Source of the DNA: Dryomyza anilis
Taxonomy: Eukaryota; Arthropoda; Insecta; Diptera; Dryomyzidae
Direction of reading: 5' to 3'
DNA: 64,000 nt
NCBI GenBank assembly: GCA_951804985.1
Contig: OX638132.1
Span: 12,939,529 to 13,003,528, forward strand
Both the position numbers and the translations under genes were made by a program. Below are positions 21,680 to 34,562 of the stretch, piece after piece. A model generated the notes under the pieces. The model saw only the letters and a list, made by a program, of their open reading frames with translations, was not told where the DNA came from and did no database searches. How positions within the stretch are numbered: position 1 is the first letter of the stretch; the number at the start of each line of letters is the position of its first letter.

Positions 21680-23170
21680 AAATACCCTACACTAAAAGTG
21701 CAAGAACCTTGGTCATTCGTTTGTAACATCAACGTGAACTCATGAGTAATTTTATCGATGTACCCTTCGTTTTTCCATCTGTCTGTCAGTTGAATTACAG
21801 GTAAAGTAGAAAAACAAGAACAACGAAACTGCGAAGTTAGAGTACTGATATACATATCTTATATGGTATTGAAAATGGACTTGATCGGTATAATATAAGC
21901 AGTCTATATAACACTAACATATACGGGTGAATTATACTTTTTACCAAACGAAGTGAGTTTTTTTCCAACTTTATGATCAAATATATAAAAATAACGACGG
22001 TAGAATTACTCATTCTTATATAGGGATACTCAAATAAATAGAAATAGAATTAGCAATTACAGAATTCACAAACTCTGGGGGACCAGTGCATCATTTTAAA
22101 CGGTAACCGCGATTACTAATATATTTTTTTGAGGTACACGATGCAAAAAAAAGTGCTCTCTCTCCCAAACATAATTTTGCAGGCATTACATATATCTTTG
22201 CAGCTTTATGCAAACAAAAGTATTATTTCATTGCCAAACATTATTACAATTACAGTCAAATATATTTTTGTTTTCGTTCAAACATATTATGTGCAGAAAG
22301 AACAATTTTCGGCCATTTTGCAAAAATATATATGTTTGAATGTGAAAAACATTTTATTTACATGTAAACATATTTATGTTTACATATACTTTTAATGTAA
22401 AAATAGTTAACTTAGTGCTAATGTCACCTTTCGTTTTTCCCTATTTTTAAATTACATTTTTTTTAATTTATATTATTTAACTATAAACTTAAAATTTTAT
22501 TTTATTTTTATTATACATATTTTATTTATACCTAATAATTTGATTTCCATCTATTGTTCCTATTTTGAGTTCAGTACTTTACGGATGAATTGGAAATTTC
22601 ACAAACAGTCACTATCTGGTATTAACAGTAATTGGCGGTACTTAAACAAATTCTTCCACCAAAAAGAACTTTTGAACTATACGAAAAGTATTAATGTGAG
22701 TGTTACTGAGTGCTAAAAGTAGGCAGCACTATTATTTAATTGTGATATCGTAATGCCAAACATACATATAATCAAAATAATGCTATTATTTTTAAATTCG
22801 TTGTCATCCAGTAACAATCACGAATAACCAAATACATATAATTCAAAGAATGTTTTATTGACGTTGGGTGTGTTAAATAGCAGAAATATCAAACATACAT
22901 ATATTAATATCTGATGAAAATATATATATTTCTACAGAAACATTAATATAGTAAATTCATGTAAATCCGCGATTAAAGCCATTTATGTTTAAATATCGTA
23001 TAATAATATTTCAATCTGAACAAAATAATAATACAATTCAATTATAATGTAATTAGATATTACTCCCAATATTTATATGGTGATTTCGAATTACGTTATA
23101 ATTACATTCGAGCATATTCAAACAAATCGTTTCTATCCGTGTACTAATAGTCGGCTTAAACCGACTATAA
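21680..23170 (+). mobile_element. DINE-1 element interrupted by a MITE
   Basis: The 5' 'ATACCCTACACTAAAAGTG' and 'CATCTGTCTGTCAGTTGAA' are DINE-1-like. 'GGGTGAATTATACTTTTTAC', 'CTCTGGGGGACCAGTGCATC' and 'ACGGTAACCGCGATTA' follow. The terminal hairpin TAGTCGGCTTAAACCGACTA sits at 23148-23167, after the insert at 22137-23141. The core region is degenerate. Confidence 0.6.
22137..23141. mobile_element. TA-flanked MITE, CACG..GAAA ends (1005 bp)
   Basis: TA flanks both ends (22135-22136, 23142-23143). Left end CACGATGCAAAAAAAAGTGC and right end (reverse complement CACGGATAGAAACGATTTG) form a weak inverted repeat. Both ends match the element at 27911-29442. The interior is AT-rich; the ORF at 22129-22395 is not supported. 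Confidence 0.7.
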
Positions 23171-23220
23171 CTTCTTACTAACTTTATCTTACTAACTTTA
23201 TCACAGCAATTATAAAAATT

Positions 23221-23443
23221 TCTCATTTTCCCAATCTTCATCTGTCTGTTGAAATCATGATTACAGGAAAACTAAAAGAGTTAGGTAAATGAAAGTCTTA
23301 ATTTTGATTACATATATCAATTATCAAAATTTCAATTATCAAATTTTCTCATTTTCCCAATCTTCATCTGTCTGTTGAAATCATGATTACAGGAAAACTA
23401 AAAGAGTTAGGTAAGTGAAAGTCTTAATTTTGATTACTTATAT
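23221..23443 (+). repeat. Tandem duplication, 126-bp period, inside DINE-1
   Basis: The block starting 'TCTCATTTTCCCAATCTTCA' and ending 'AAGTCTTAATTTTGATTAC' occurs at 23221 and again at 23347, almost identical over about 97 bp. 'CTTACTAACTTTAT' is also doubled just upstream (near 23174-23201). Confidence 0.9.
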
Positions 23444-23634
23444 AACTATGCTAAATGTCACTAAAAATGGACATGCTCGATGGATTGTTACCTGTGAACC
23501 GACCACTTATGTTTAAATACCTCATATAAAATTGCTATCGACGGGTGAATTTTCCATTGTATCGACCGAAGTAAATTTTTTCTCAAAAATATATATTGCC
23601 TTTATACTAAAATATATAAAATTAATGTTTTTAA

Positions 23635-23946
23635 GTATCCGCGGTAGCTCAGTGTTAGTGCGTTGGACTGCGAGCCGAAAGGTCCCCGGTTTAAGTCTGG
23701 ACTGGGGTTAACAACATATTTTCATAGAAACATTTTTCTATACCGCGCTACCTCTCGTCAGTAAATGGCAAACCTACGAGAGTAAAACCATTGCCTATGA
23801 AAAAAGCTCTCACCCGCCGTTCGGATTCGGCAATAAACTGTAGGTCCCACCACATTGAGTACAAATATAACACGCACAGCTCAAAATGGTGAGATAGCTC
23901 GGCCGAAGTTCTATACAGAATTGTAGCGCCAAAACTATTACTATAT
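23635..23946 (+). repeat. tRNA-derived SINE, full length
   Basis: Head with A-box (one base short: 'GCTCAGTGTTAGTGCG') and B-box ('GGTTTAAGTCTGG'), complete body and short ATT tail. A 9-bp target duplication TGTTTTTAA lies at 23626-23634 and 23947-23955. It sits inside a DINE-1. Confidence 0.9.
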
Positions 23947-24126
23947 TGTTTTTAAAACGAAACGACATGTGTTGCTCGAAAAAAAATCGGTACACTAACC
24001 CGTTTGTAGAAGTGGGTACTCCAATCGCAAGTTTGCAGTTCATTCATAATCCCCGAGAATCTCTGGACTACTATAAGGGCCAACTACACATATTAAGGTA
24101 TTTATAGTCGGTTTCGTCTGACTATA

Positions 24127-24896
24127 AATTTCATAATTCTTACTAAAACCAACTATTAAAATTTATACTACTTCAAAATTTCATGTGATTCAACAATTTA
24201 TACTGTTTTTTAAATTTCAGTTTTAATACTAATTTCGTTTTTTCCTATTTCATTTCATATATTTTTAGTTTAGCCTTTCAAATTGATTGTTATTCATTCA
24301 AATATTTTAACTAGAATTTGTTTTGAGTACGCAGTATTACAAAAAAAAAAATGTAGTAATATTTGCATCCTATTTCGGTGCATAGATTTTTAGTTCAGTC
24401 TTTCAAATTAATTGTTATTCATTAAAGAATTTTAACTAGAATTTGTTTTGAGTTCGCAGCATTACAAAGTGTAACAAAAAAAAAAATAAATATATATGTG
24501 GTAATATTTGCATCCACAAATATTTTTATGAAATAATGAAGGTACATGTTATGCAAATGATTTGCAATTGGGCGTACAGGGTCATTTATTTTTTTTATAA
24601 ATCTAATTATATATTTTGTAACTTTTTTTTATGACACAGGTTAAGGTGATGTATTTGTTTAATATGCAATGCTACAGTTTTTAATAAAAACATATAACAG
24701 AAGCTCAGAAAGTTACAAACAGAAAAAGAGACACTTAATTTTGTGATTTTGTGCTTTTATTTTATTAACATTATTGAATTCATGAATCTAGTATAGTTGA
24801 AGAGGCTTGATTTAATGAAGACAATTCTTTCAATTCAGAATTTCATAAATTGCTAACATTTATGAATAATATTCATTTTTTGTTTATGGTTTAAAA
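24127..24896. other. Unassigned AT-rich DNA with a tandem duplication
   Basis: No gene is visible. It contains the duplication annotated at 24261-24470. Confidence 0.5.
24261..24470. repeat. Tandem duplication, 125-bp period
   Basis: 'ATTTTTAGTT.AG.CTTTCAAATT' and 'TTTTAACTAGAATTTGTTTT' followed by 'GAGT.CGCAG.ATTACAAA' occur twice, offset by 125 bases, with a few substitutions. Confidence 0.85.
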
Positions 24897-25094
24897 GTAG
24901 CGTCGGTAGCTGAGTGGTTGCACTGCGTTGGACACAGAGCCGAAAGATCCCGTGTTCAAATCTGTGCTGAGGTTAACAACATCTTTTCAAAGAGTTCTTT
25001 TTTCTATACCGTTCGGGTTCGGCAATGAACTGTAGGCCCACTATGGTGAGAGAGTTCGGCCTAAATTCTTCAGGGCTAAACTAATAATAATAAT
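24897..25094 (+). repeat. Diverged, internally deleted SINE
   Basis: The head 'GTAGCGTCGGTAGCTGAGTG' and B-box-like 'TGTTCAAATCTGTG' are followed by 'GGTTAACAACATCTTTTCA', then a jump to 'GTTCGGGTTCGGCAATGAAC' and 'GGTGAGAGAGTTCGGCCTAA' with a TAATAATAATAATG tail. About 100 bp of the body is missing. It may be a separate subfamily, since the copy at 48757-48987 shares the GTCGGTAGC-type head. Confidence 0.75.
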
Positions 25095-25790
25095 GAAATG
25101 TTATTATTACTTCTATTATTATTACTTTTATTTTGTTAATATTTTTACGAACAATTTACGAAAAAGAAACTACGAATAATATGTTACACATTTGCATTCA
25201 TTTACATTTTGAAGCATTGTTCTAAAACCACTAAGCACATACACAACCCCTATCAAAAAGTGTCATTGCATATAATTCATAAAATTAGGATTTATGATAA
25301 TTCTTTTTTTTACAATTTTTACGCAAGCTTAAAAATAAGCATTGCAATTAAAATATGGAACAAATTTTAATTTTTATATAAGGTTGTCCTATTGGCACGT
25401 ACGGAAACCAAATCTAAAATATTTATTACATGAGACAATTCTTTAAATTCTTCGCTTTTTACTTAAAGTAAGTTCATTTATTTCTAATATTTTACTGATT
25501 ACTTACAAATTTTCCCTAGATAATTCTTTACATAAAAATTTTACACCGAGAAGTGTTTCACAAACAATTCTTACTCGAGAAAATTCTTCGCCGAAAGAAT
25601 TCTACACTTCTTCTACGATTGAAATTGTTTAGGATATAGATTTTGAAAATCACCCTGTTTGAACGGGATTTAAATACTCTCATTATTCTGACGTAAATAT
25701 TAAAACTAAAAACTATGCTCAAAAATGTTACCAAAACATTTGCAATCTAACAGAAATTTTCATTTGAAAATTATTCAAATGAAAGCTGCA
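25095..25790. other. Unassigned AT-rich DNA
   Basis: Nothing recognisable. 'GAAGTGTTTC' and 'GAGAAAATTC' motifs near 25550-25600 are too weak to call. Confidence 0.4.
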
Positions 25791-26350
25791 GAGTAAATCG
25801 GTTGGCTATTTATGTGGGGAGGGGAGTTTGTGCTCTGGTCATGTTCACCATGACGACAACAACCACCAACTCGGACCAACAAAGCCAACTCAATTCGTAA
25901 GGCAACCAGATGAGGAGCGTCTGAAAACAGACAACGGAGACCACTTTGCTTTTAAATGGTGCCGAAGAGGAGCTGAAGGAGGAGTTTGAAAATTCTGCAT
26001 CTTTTCATTTTTTTGATTGTGCGTTGTATGTACGTTTATTACACAGCATCCAGCATCTATGGTAGTTTCATGGAAAACCAATTTGAGTGCATGCGCCAGA
26101 TCCTTAAGCTGCATGCCAGGTACCTTGAAAACTGCACCCAATGCGCTGTGCTACACCACAAAATGCTACAACAAGTTGCAAAAATATTTTGTTTTTCTAA
26201 AGTTTTACACAAAAGTTGCCCTAGCTTTTGGTTTAATGCAAATTGAAGTGGGTGCTAGCTGTGGGACCTGCAGGTCCGTCCATTCGTAAGTTTGAGTTTT
26301 GCGCGTGCGGTGGGGGTTTCAACTTTTCACTTTGCACTGCACAAAACTAA
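25791..26350. other. Less AT-rich, apparently single-copy segment
   Basis: Complexity is higher than the flanks and no similarity to window repeats is apparent. Overlapping short ORFs exist on both strands. A splice-acceptor-like 'TTTATTACACAG' ends at 26046 and a donor-like GTAAGT starts at 26286. The 239-bp interval is open in one frame but encodes nothing recognisable. Confidence 0.4.
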
Positions 26351-27590
26351 AAGCTAACCCAACAAAAAATTATAAATAAATAAAAAAATAATATTATTTC
26401 AAAATTTTTAATGAACAGAGAGAGCGAGCAGATGAGTTTTAGTGTTTCCAAAATATGTACTATGCCGTAACACCTCTGGCGCAATTGTAATCACTAAAGT
26501 TGCATTTTCAAAAATAACTAATTAAAATTCTGATTTTTTTTTGGTTACAATTCAGTTGAATGTAAACTCATTAAATTATTTGTAAAAGCATAATTAGCTG
26601 TGAACAATACTTGAATTTTGTGCTAATTTACTAAAATATTAGCAAGGCTATAACGTTTGTGTAGCTACTGTGTTGGCCATAGTCGTAGAACTAAATATTT
26701 TCGACCAGTCGTTTATCTACATATTTTAGAGTAGTTCAATATATAGTTCTTTTGTACTAGCTATTGTCGCATTAGACTTAAATAGAAAAAAAAAATCAAA
26801 ATAAAAAAAAGTATACTTTTTTAAATTCCTATAGGGATATTCATTTTAAATCAACCACCTCTGAAATAATACGAATACACCTATGAAATTTAACGCAAAT
26901 GTTCAGAAAAGTCAATACTAACATAAAAATTTTAATTTTGAAATATATGGGTTTTTGAGAAATATCATTCCAAAATTTAGATCATGTGATATGACCTTTA
27001 ACCTTTGGATACAAAAATAAAAGTATATTCCATATTATATACCATATATTATACCTTTCAAATGATACCTCAATGAACCTTGTACAGGTTTTAAGATAAA
27101 GGCAATTAAGTTATCCCACCTTTCTGAATTTTTACCTGTTTTTTCACATTTTAAGCCACCATATTTCGTGAACCATAGAAGGTAGGTTTTAAAATATTGC
27201 ATATTTCTTAGTTTAATACAATAGAACACACATTTGAGCAATATCAAAGAGGATGAAGTTTAAATTTCTTATTTTTTCGTTGATTTAAAATGAAATATCC
27301 CTATATATTCATATGAAATCATTTTTATTGATAAGTATTGTCAACAAAACAAAAAAAACCTTCACAATTTGATGGGTTATGACTTGCCTTAGAAAGCTAC
27401 ATTAATGATCCCTTAATTACCAAGTTTTTAATAATGTCCTTGATATATGGGCATTTACTGGTGTTCCAGACGGGACATTCGTACGCTTAAAACATTCAAT
27501 GAATTTACTTTATTTTTTGTTTGTAAAAGAAATATTTAACTAGGACTAAATATAAATAAAAAATTAGAGAATTATATATGATAAATCAAA
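26351..27590. other. Unassigned AT-rich DNA
   Basis: No gene or clear repeat is visible. The minus-strand ORF at 27035-27247 has no recognisable domain. Confidence 0.4.
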
Positions 27591-27896
27591 AGTAGCCGCG
27601 GTAGCTCAGTGGTTAGTGCGTTGGACTCGAGCCGAAAAGTCCCCGGTTCAAGCCTGGACTGGGGCTAACAACATCTTTCATAGAAACATTTTTCTATACC
27701 GCGCTACCTCTCGGCAGTAAATGGCAAACCTACGAGAGTAAACATTGCCTATGAAAAGCTCTCACCCGCCGTTCGATTCGGCAATAATCTGCAGGTCCCA
27801 CCACTTTGAGTACAAATATAACACGCACAGCTCAAAATGGTGAGAGAGCTCGGCCTAATTCCTTTTAGGACTGTAGTGCCAAACTATTATTATTAT
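27591..27896 (+). repeat. tRNA-derived SINE, full length
   Basis: Intact A-box (TAGCTCAGTGGTTAGTGCG) and B-box (GGTTCAAGCCTGG), complete body, and an (ATT)n tail of four units. A 9-bp target duplication TAAATCAAA lies at 27582-27590 and 27897-27905. The TA-flanked MITE starts only 14 bases downstream. Confidence 0.9.
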
Positions 27897-27910
27897 TAAA
27901 TCAAATGATA

Positions 27911-29442
27911 CACGCTGCAAAAAAAAGGGCTCTCCCAAACATAATTTTGCAGGCATTAACATGTATATTTGGAATTTTATGTAAACAATATATAATTGAC
28001 AGATAAATCATTTGTAAACAGGGTTGTATTGAGACTTGAACAGTGTTGTAATGAGCTCTGACTTGCATTATAATATCACGGAAACATTTTAATGTTGCCC
28101 CTTAAAATGGTGTATGTTATAATGGAAACATTATAATTACTACATCCAAACAAAATAAATATTTGTACCGAAACATGAATATGTTCAAAATAAAACATGA
28201 TTTTAAACGTCCTGAATATAAATATGTTTCCAGTGAAACATATCAGTTGTTTCAGTTCAAAAAGTAGTATGTTTGCATAGAAACATATTTAAACATTTTT
28301 GGAAAAAATCCTGAAAATAAAATGTTGTTTTTTTATATATTTTTATTAAAAATCTTTAAACATGCACAGTGGAAAATTATACTAAGAGAATACATAAACA
28401 TATTTTTTAAATGCATGAATAAATAATTGGTTTAAAACTGCAAGTACTAGTGACAGCATCAATTAATGCACAATTGCACCAGCAGACGCTAAACCAGACG
28501 ATCCAGGCTCGCTTTATATTTGGTACAGTTCCAGTTGATCTCAGTACCGCACATAGCGTAGGCATGGAATTCACGGAGGCTTTTGTAAAAAAAAATGCCA
28601 AATTCTGTTTGAAAATCGAAACACTGATTTTTATGTGTGCTTTTATCACATCAGTTTCAGAAATTATATACTGCACTATATTATACTCTGTTACTATTAG
28701 TACTTTTTATAACACAATTCATATATGTATTTAATTTACAAATAACAATATTATTACCGACGCGAACACGTTTTCTCAACGAACAACAAAAGACACGTAC
28801 GCAGAAAATGCCGATCAACGAGTGTCAACTTTGTATACAAGAAGAGAGCTGCAAGAATACCTTTATTTACATTTGAATTTATTTTTGTTTGTTTTCAAAC
28901 ATCAGTATGTTTAAAATGACCCTATACATACTTCAAACGACGACAAAAGAGACGTAGGTAGAAAATTCTGCTCAACGAGTGCCAACTTCGTATACAAGAA
29001 GAATGTTGCAAGAATACACTTATTTAAATCCACATTTTTTTTTTTTTGTTTGTAAACATCAATATGTTCAAACGATGGCGTCGTTAGAAAATGCTGCACA
29101 ACGTTGCCAACTTCGTCAGTCGATAAATTATCGAATTAAGACGAGCGTTGCGAACATACGTTGTATTTAGGTTTGATTAGCATTTTCTGTGTTTCGAAAC
29201 ATAGTTTTAACTAAGTACTTTGCCAATAAATATTTTATTCAAATGCAATTAAAATTTTATGTTGGTATTGTAACATATTTATGGTAAATTTGGCAGATTC
29301 TGCTGGACAATATAATAATGTTTACACGTGAACAAAAATAAATTCAATTTCGATTATAATTTAATTACACTTCATTTCTAATACATGCATGGTAATTTCG
29401 TATTACTTTCAAACATTTTCAAACAAATATTTTCTATCAGTG
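27911..29442. mobile_element. TA-flanked MITE, longer relative of 22137-23141
   Basis: TA flanks both ends (27909-27910, 29443-29444). The left end CACGCTGCAAAAAAAAGGGC and the shared 'CCCAAACATAATTTTGCAGG' match the 22-kb copy. The right end 'AAACAAATATTTTCTATCAG' also matches. It is about 530 bp longer, partly because of internal tandem units at 28756-29165. Several ORFs fall in those units; none has a recognisable domain. Confidence 0.7.
28756..29165. repeat. Imperfect tandem repeat, ~157/136-bp period, inside MITE
   Basis: 'AGAAAATGC' then 'CAACGAGTGTCAACTTTGTA' and 'TACAAGAAG' at about 28803 recur at about 28960 and partly at about 29096. Between them are T-runs and 'GTTTGT.AACATCA.TATGTT'. 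The third unit is truncated. Confidence 0.75.
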
Positions 29443-29444
29443 TA

Positions 29445-29816
29445 TAAATTAAATAGTGGTTGGAAGTGCATGTGGAGGTGCATTTGAAATTCCAAAAATT
29501 CAGAAAATTTTGCGTATTAATTATTTTGAAAAATAGCTGAGCTCATGTTTTTCTTTGTATATTTACACTTTGTTTCAAAAATTTATATTTTTCTCATAAC
29601 AAATCACAGAATTCCGAATGGGACAAAAAGTTCCGTATAAAAATTATCACTACGATTTTTTTTTCTAAAAATACTTTTATATCTGATTATATTAATAATA
29701 ATTATTACGATATAAAAAGTGTTGTATAATAGGAATATCTAGATGATTTTTAAGTTTTTGAAAATTTTAATATTTGTGATTTTTTTTTATAATTTTTATA
29801 CTGTGGTTTTACACAT
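29445..29816. other. Unassigned AT-rich DNA
   Basis: Nothing recognisable. Confidence 0.5.
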
Positions 29817-30120
29817 GTAGCCGCGGTAGCTCAGTGGTTAGTGCGTTGGACTGCGAGCCGAAAGGTCCCCGGTTCAAGCCTGGACTGGGGCTAACAACAT
29901 CTTTTCATAGAAACATTTTTCTATACCGCGCTACCTCTCGGCAGTAAATGGCAAACCTACGAGAGTAAAACATTGCCTATGAAAAACTCTCACCCGCCGT
30001 TCGGATTAGGCAATAAACTGTAAGTCCCACCACTTTGAGTACAAATATAACACGCACAGCTCAAAATGGCGAGAGAGCTCGGCTTAAGTTCTTATAGGAC
30101 TGTAGTGCCAAACTATTATT
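29817..30120 (+). repeat. tRNA-derived SINE, full length
   Basis: Complete head with intact A-box and B-box, full body and ATTATTATT tail. A clear target duplication was not found. Its body is close to the copies at 27.6 and 40.1 kb, suggesting recent activity. Confidence 0.9.
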
Positions 30121-30461
30121 ATTTACTTGTTTGGTTCCCAAAATTTCGGACGATATAGATTTCAATTATCTGTCAAAAATTATCTAGAATCACTAGGAAA
30201 TCTATTTTTACCGTCAAACTTCAGCTATAGAAAAAATTTGTTAGTTTAATATGATAATAAATGTATTTTTATCTGGTACCGGACGAGACAATATGCACCC
30301 TTTTACAAAAATCTAAATTTTTACGTTATTTCAATTTTAATGATTATTATTAAGATTCAGAAACATTTACTACGGCTATCTGAACAAATAGAAAATAATA
30401 CAGAAAATAGAAAATAATCTTTTAAAAAATTTTAAAAAATGGTATTGCATGGAGTAAACTA
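30121..30461. other. Unassigned AT-rich DNA
   Basis: Nothing recognisable. Confidence 0.5.
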
Positions 30462-31330
<869 letters not shown>

Positions 31331-32472
31331 CTTTTTAATACTCTCAGAATGGGACAAACCCTACTTAAAAGTCTTACCGCTTCATGTTTTATTCGACACC
31401 CTTTAGAATAAAAAAAAAACAGAATATCAACAAGTTATTTAGCCTAACAAAACACATTAACCGACCTTTGGCTTTTCATTCTCATTTGGGACAACCCCTA
31501 ATAAAAATCTTGACTTTATTGAACCTACAACATAAAGGTTAGAACTCTGCTTTTGTGGAACACAATCATTAGGGTGTGTTAATTTAAGAATTTTAATAGA
31601 ATAATTAATTTCTAAATTAAATAGAGGTTTTTTTATAGTAATTATGGTTTTTATAAACTATTAATAATTGACTAACTTAAAAAGTATTTTAAGTTATGTA
31701 ATTTGTAAGTTACTGTTACAAAAAGATTGAAGAATATACTTAAATAATTCATGCAGCATGTGACATGAGGTTCAAATAATTTTTACCTAAAACTAGTTAT
31801 ACCGCAACTTATTCCCAGGCTACAACTTTTATCAACAAGATCATGATGAACATCAGCCAACTTTAACATGATCATCATCATCATCGGCTCAAAATCTATT
31901 TTCACCCTTACGTAAAATCAACGTAATTTTGCTGTTGTTTAGTTGAAAATTTCAAATGAATTTATTTTTCGTAAAAAGCCACCAGGGTGCAAAAGGTGAT
32001 CATCACAGCATATGCAACAATGCGATCATCAGAACTCGTTTTTTTTTTTGTCATTGTTGTGCTTGTTATTAATTGAAAACTTGACAAAAATGCTGATCTT
32101 TTGTGACGGCAACTCACAACTGGAACTAGTTTAAATGCAACGAAAAAAAATATAAGAAAATTCTTAAATGAAGACAATTTTTTGTGATGTATTCAACATG
32201 CAGATCAGTAGATTTTTGACCGCGAACGTGGAGAAATGTTTTCGATAATACGGTAAAACGTGCAGAATTTAATAAAATATTATCGTTTCGTTAACCTTTT
32301 TTTTTTGTTTTTTATATAATAAGAAATTGAGCGCAGTTTTATAATTGAAATAATCGTTTTGGAAATTTCTCGAAAAGTAAGTCAAAATATTTTGGGAAAT
32401 TTAAAAAAAATAATGATATTCAGTTGGAGCTAATGAATTAAAACAATATTTTTGAATAGTTACTAACTTCAA
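31331..32472. other. Unassigned AT-rich DNA
   Basis: A short ATC run lies at 31866-31882. Around 31900-32180 there is a less AT-rich stretch with no recognisable gene. Confidence 0.4.
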
Positions 32473-32564
32473 AAAAGATTTTTTTATAGTCCCAGCTCAG
32501 ATTTGAACATGGGACCTTTAAGTTCGCAGTCCAACGCACTATCCTTTGAGTTACCGACTTTAAG
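32473..32564 (-). repeat. SINE head fragment
   Basis: On the minus strand: a degenerate A-box 'TAACTCAAAGGATAGTGCG', 'GTTGGACTGCGAACTTAAAG', B-box-like 'TGTTCAAATCTGAG' and the start of the body. The rest of the SINE is absent. Confidence 0.8.
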
Positions 32565-33116
32565 TACGACTCATATTCATCTTCACACCTAAAAATAAGA
32601 AAAAGGCAGAACAATAATTCGCGAAACATATTTCATTTGAAACGTATTATATATGAATCACTCGTAATTAAAAAAAAAAACTGAAATAACGAAATTAGAT
32701 ACACAGAAGCCATTTTTTCATCTAATGAATCTCTGTACGAAAGTTAGATTTATAAAATTTGGAATTTTAGCAGATAGTTAGCAGATAAATGTACCATGGA
32801 GTTTTGAAGAAATTGGTTAACTTGCAAAACGGGGAGTTGCACTTTTCACTTGTGAAAGATTAATGAAAATAATAATGAAAAAAACTTGAATTTTAAAAAA
32901 CAAATCGATGAAACTTTAAACTATTTTTAAACTATCCCTGAAATACTGGATCCCGAGATCCTGGCGAATATTAGTAAACACAAAATGAAATCCCGGATTT
33001 GCAAATCAAAATAAAGGGCAGATAAATTTTCAATTTGCAGTCGTTAGCATATTTTTATTATTTTTAAATAGACCTTGATGATAAATGTTTGATATCATGT
33101 AAGGATACCGCTACTA
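32565..33116. other. Unassigned AT-rich DNA
   Basis: Nothing recognisable. Confidence 0.5.
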
Positions 33117-33334
33117 CACCCAGAAAAAAATACTATATAAATAATACTTTTTAACTATTAAAAAAAGTCAATAGGATAAATTATTATTTTAATCGGAAAT
33201 ACCATTAAATACTAGAAAATACCATAACATTGCCATTGAGTTTATATGAAAAGATTTATTTATTGTATACTATTAAACCAATAATAGTCCTATTGACCAA
33301 TTTTAATAGGATTTGAGGGAATTTTTTCTGGGTG
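33117..33334. mobile_element. TA-flanked MITE, CACCCAGAAAAAA ends (218 bp)
   Basis: Left end CACCCAGAAAAAAAT and right end ATTTTTTCTGGGTG are inverted and both abut TA (33115-33116, 33335-33336). The inner parts are also loosely palindromic ('GTCAATAGGATAA' versus 'CCTATTGAC'). A diverged relative lies at 48405-48629. Confidence 0.85.
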
Positions 33335-34047
33335 TAGTATTAGTATAAAGCTAGTATAAACCTATAATAGCGTGGATCGAAACCAAACTTCTATTTTCAT
33401 ATCAAATTGTAATAGGGCCTAAAAGTAACATAATGCTGTAAGAGAATACAACACAAAATGTTATCGCATGATTATAAAAATTAAAACACAAATAAATATT
33501 TTTATTTTTTTACTATCTAATTAAATTGTTTTGGATCGTAATAGGCTCAAAAATAAAGTTTATCAAAGAAAATTACGATTTTTTTGGTGTTTTCATTTTT
33601 TAAATTGATGACATTTTAGGAGAACGTTATTATATTCAAACTCTAATTTTTAGAGCTTATTCTGATCCAGTTTTTTTCCCAAATATAAGTTTATTTTTCT
33701 TAAAAATATTTTTAAACTTTCAGTTGCAATGAGCGAACACAGAAAGATAGTTTTTCTGAAATTATTTGTAAAAAATTCAAGAAGCATTATATAATTATTA
33801 AGCCCAATAACGCACATAAAATTTAAATAATAAGATGTAATCAATACAAAATTTTATTCTTGGCAATACACCAGACTTTGGGATATTTTTTTTTGTTCCA
33901 AAAACTATACGGCAGAGAAATTGACCGAAATTATATATAAAAAATAATCACCTAATTAGTCCGGAAATTTTGAAATTAATTCGGGACTAATTCGGTTATA
34001 ATACCGAAAGTACCAGGATTGGCAAAATGATTACTAGTCTGTAACCA
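33335..34047. other. Unassigned AT-rich DNA
   Basis: Nothing recognisable. Confidence 0.5.
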
Positions 34048-34444
34048 CCCAGTATGCCATTCGTATCGATATCGTTACGAGATCAATGCGAGTAGATGGA
34101 GAAATCACACGACATCGGAGACGTTCTCGTAACGATATCGAGCGTCAAATTGGACCTAGATGGTAGGTAGATATCGAAACATTTTGTCGGAGTTTTCTCT
34201 ATACGAGACATTTTTCGAAATCGGAACGATATCGAAGAAAAAATGATCAAAGTTCGAGATTGCTGCGAAAAATATTGCGATATCGATTTGATAAATCTTT
34301 AAATATCGTATCTTGTCAAAGAATTTGAATGTACGAACATTTTTAAAAATTAGAATCGAGAATGCAACGAGATCGAACTTTTTTATCGAAGTTATTCGAG
34401 AAAGCTTCGAGGCATCGAAGGTCTCCGAGACATGGCAGACTGGG
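34048..34444 (+). mobile_element. Non-autonomous element with CCCAGT-TGCCAT ends (397 bp)
   Basis: The left end CCCAGTATGCCATTCG and the reverse complement of the right end CCCAGTCTGCCATGTC share 12 positions. The body is rich in 'GATATCG' and 'TCGAGA' motifs. Related pieces lie at 11829-11929, 61260-61569, 62726-63130 and 63665-64000. No target duplication was resolved. Confidence 0.75.
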
Positions 34445-34562
34445 CAGTCTATTTTTAGAAACTAATGGAGAAAATGGATATTGGCACTTTTCTATATAAA
34501 ATCGTTCATGTATTTTACTAAAAAATTAGTGAAATTTATCCATTTAAATTTATGATTAAATT

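Larger units (their letters stand above)
23185..24126 (+). mobile_element. DINE-1 element with SINE insertion and internal duplication
   Basis: It follows directly after the previous DINE-1 hairpin. It contains 'TCTGTCTGTTGAAATCATGA', 'CTGTGAACCGACCACTTATG', 'CGGTACACTAACCCGTTTGT' and the terminal hairpin TAGTCGGTTTCGTCTGACTA at 24106-24125. A SINE interrupts it at 23635-23946. The conserved 5' core is missing. Confidence 0.75.

Noticed and set aside
31866..31882. ATC trinucleotide run
   Set aside because: Too short to be a meaningful microsatellite.
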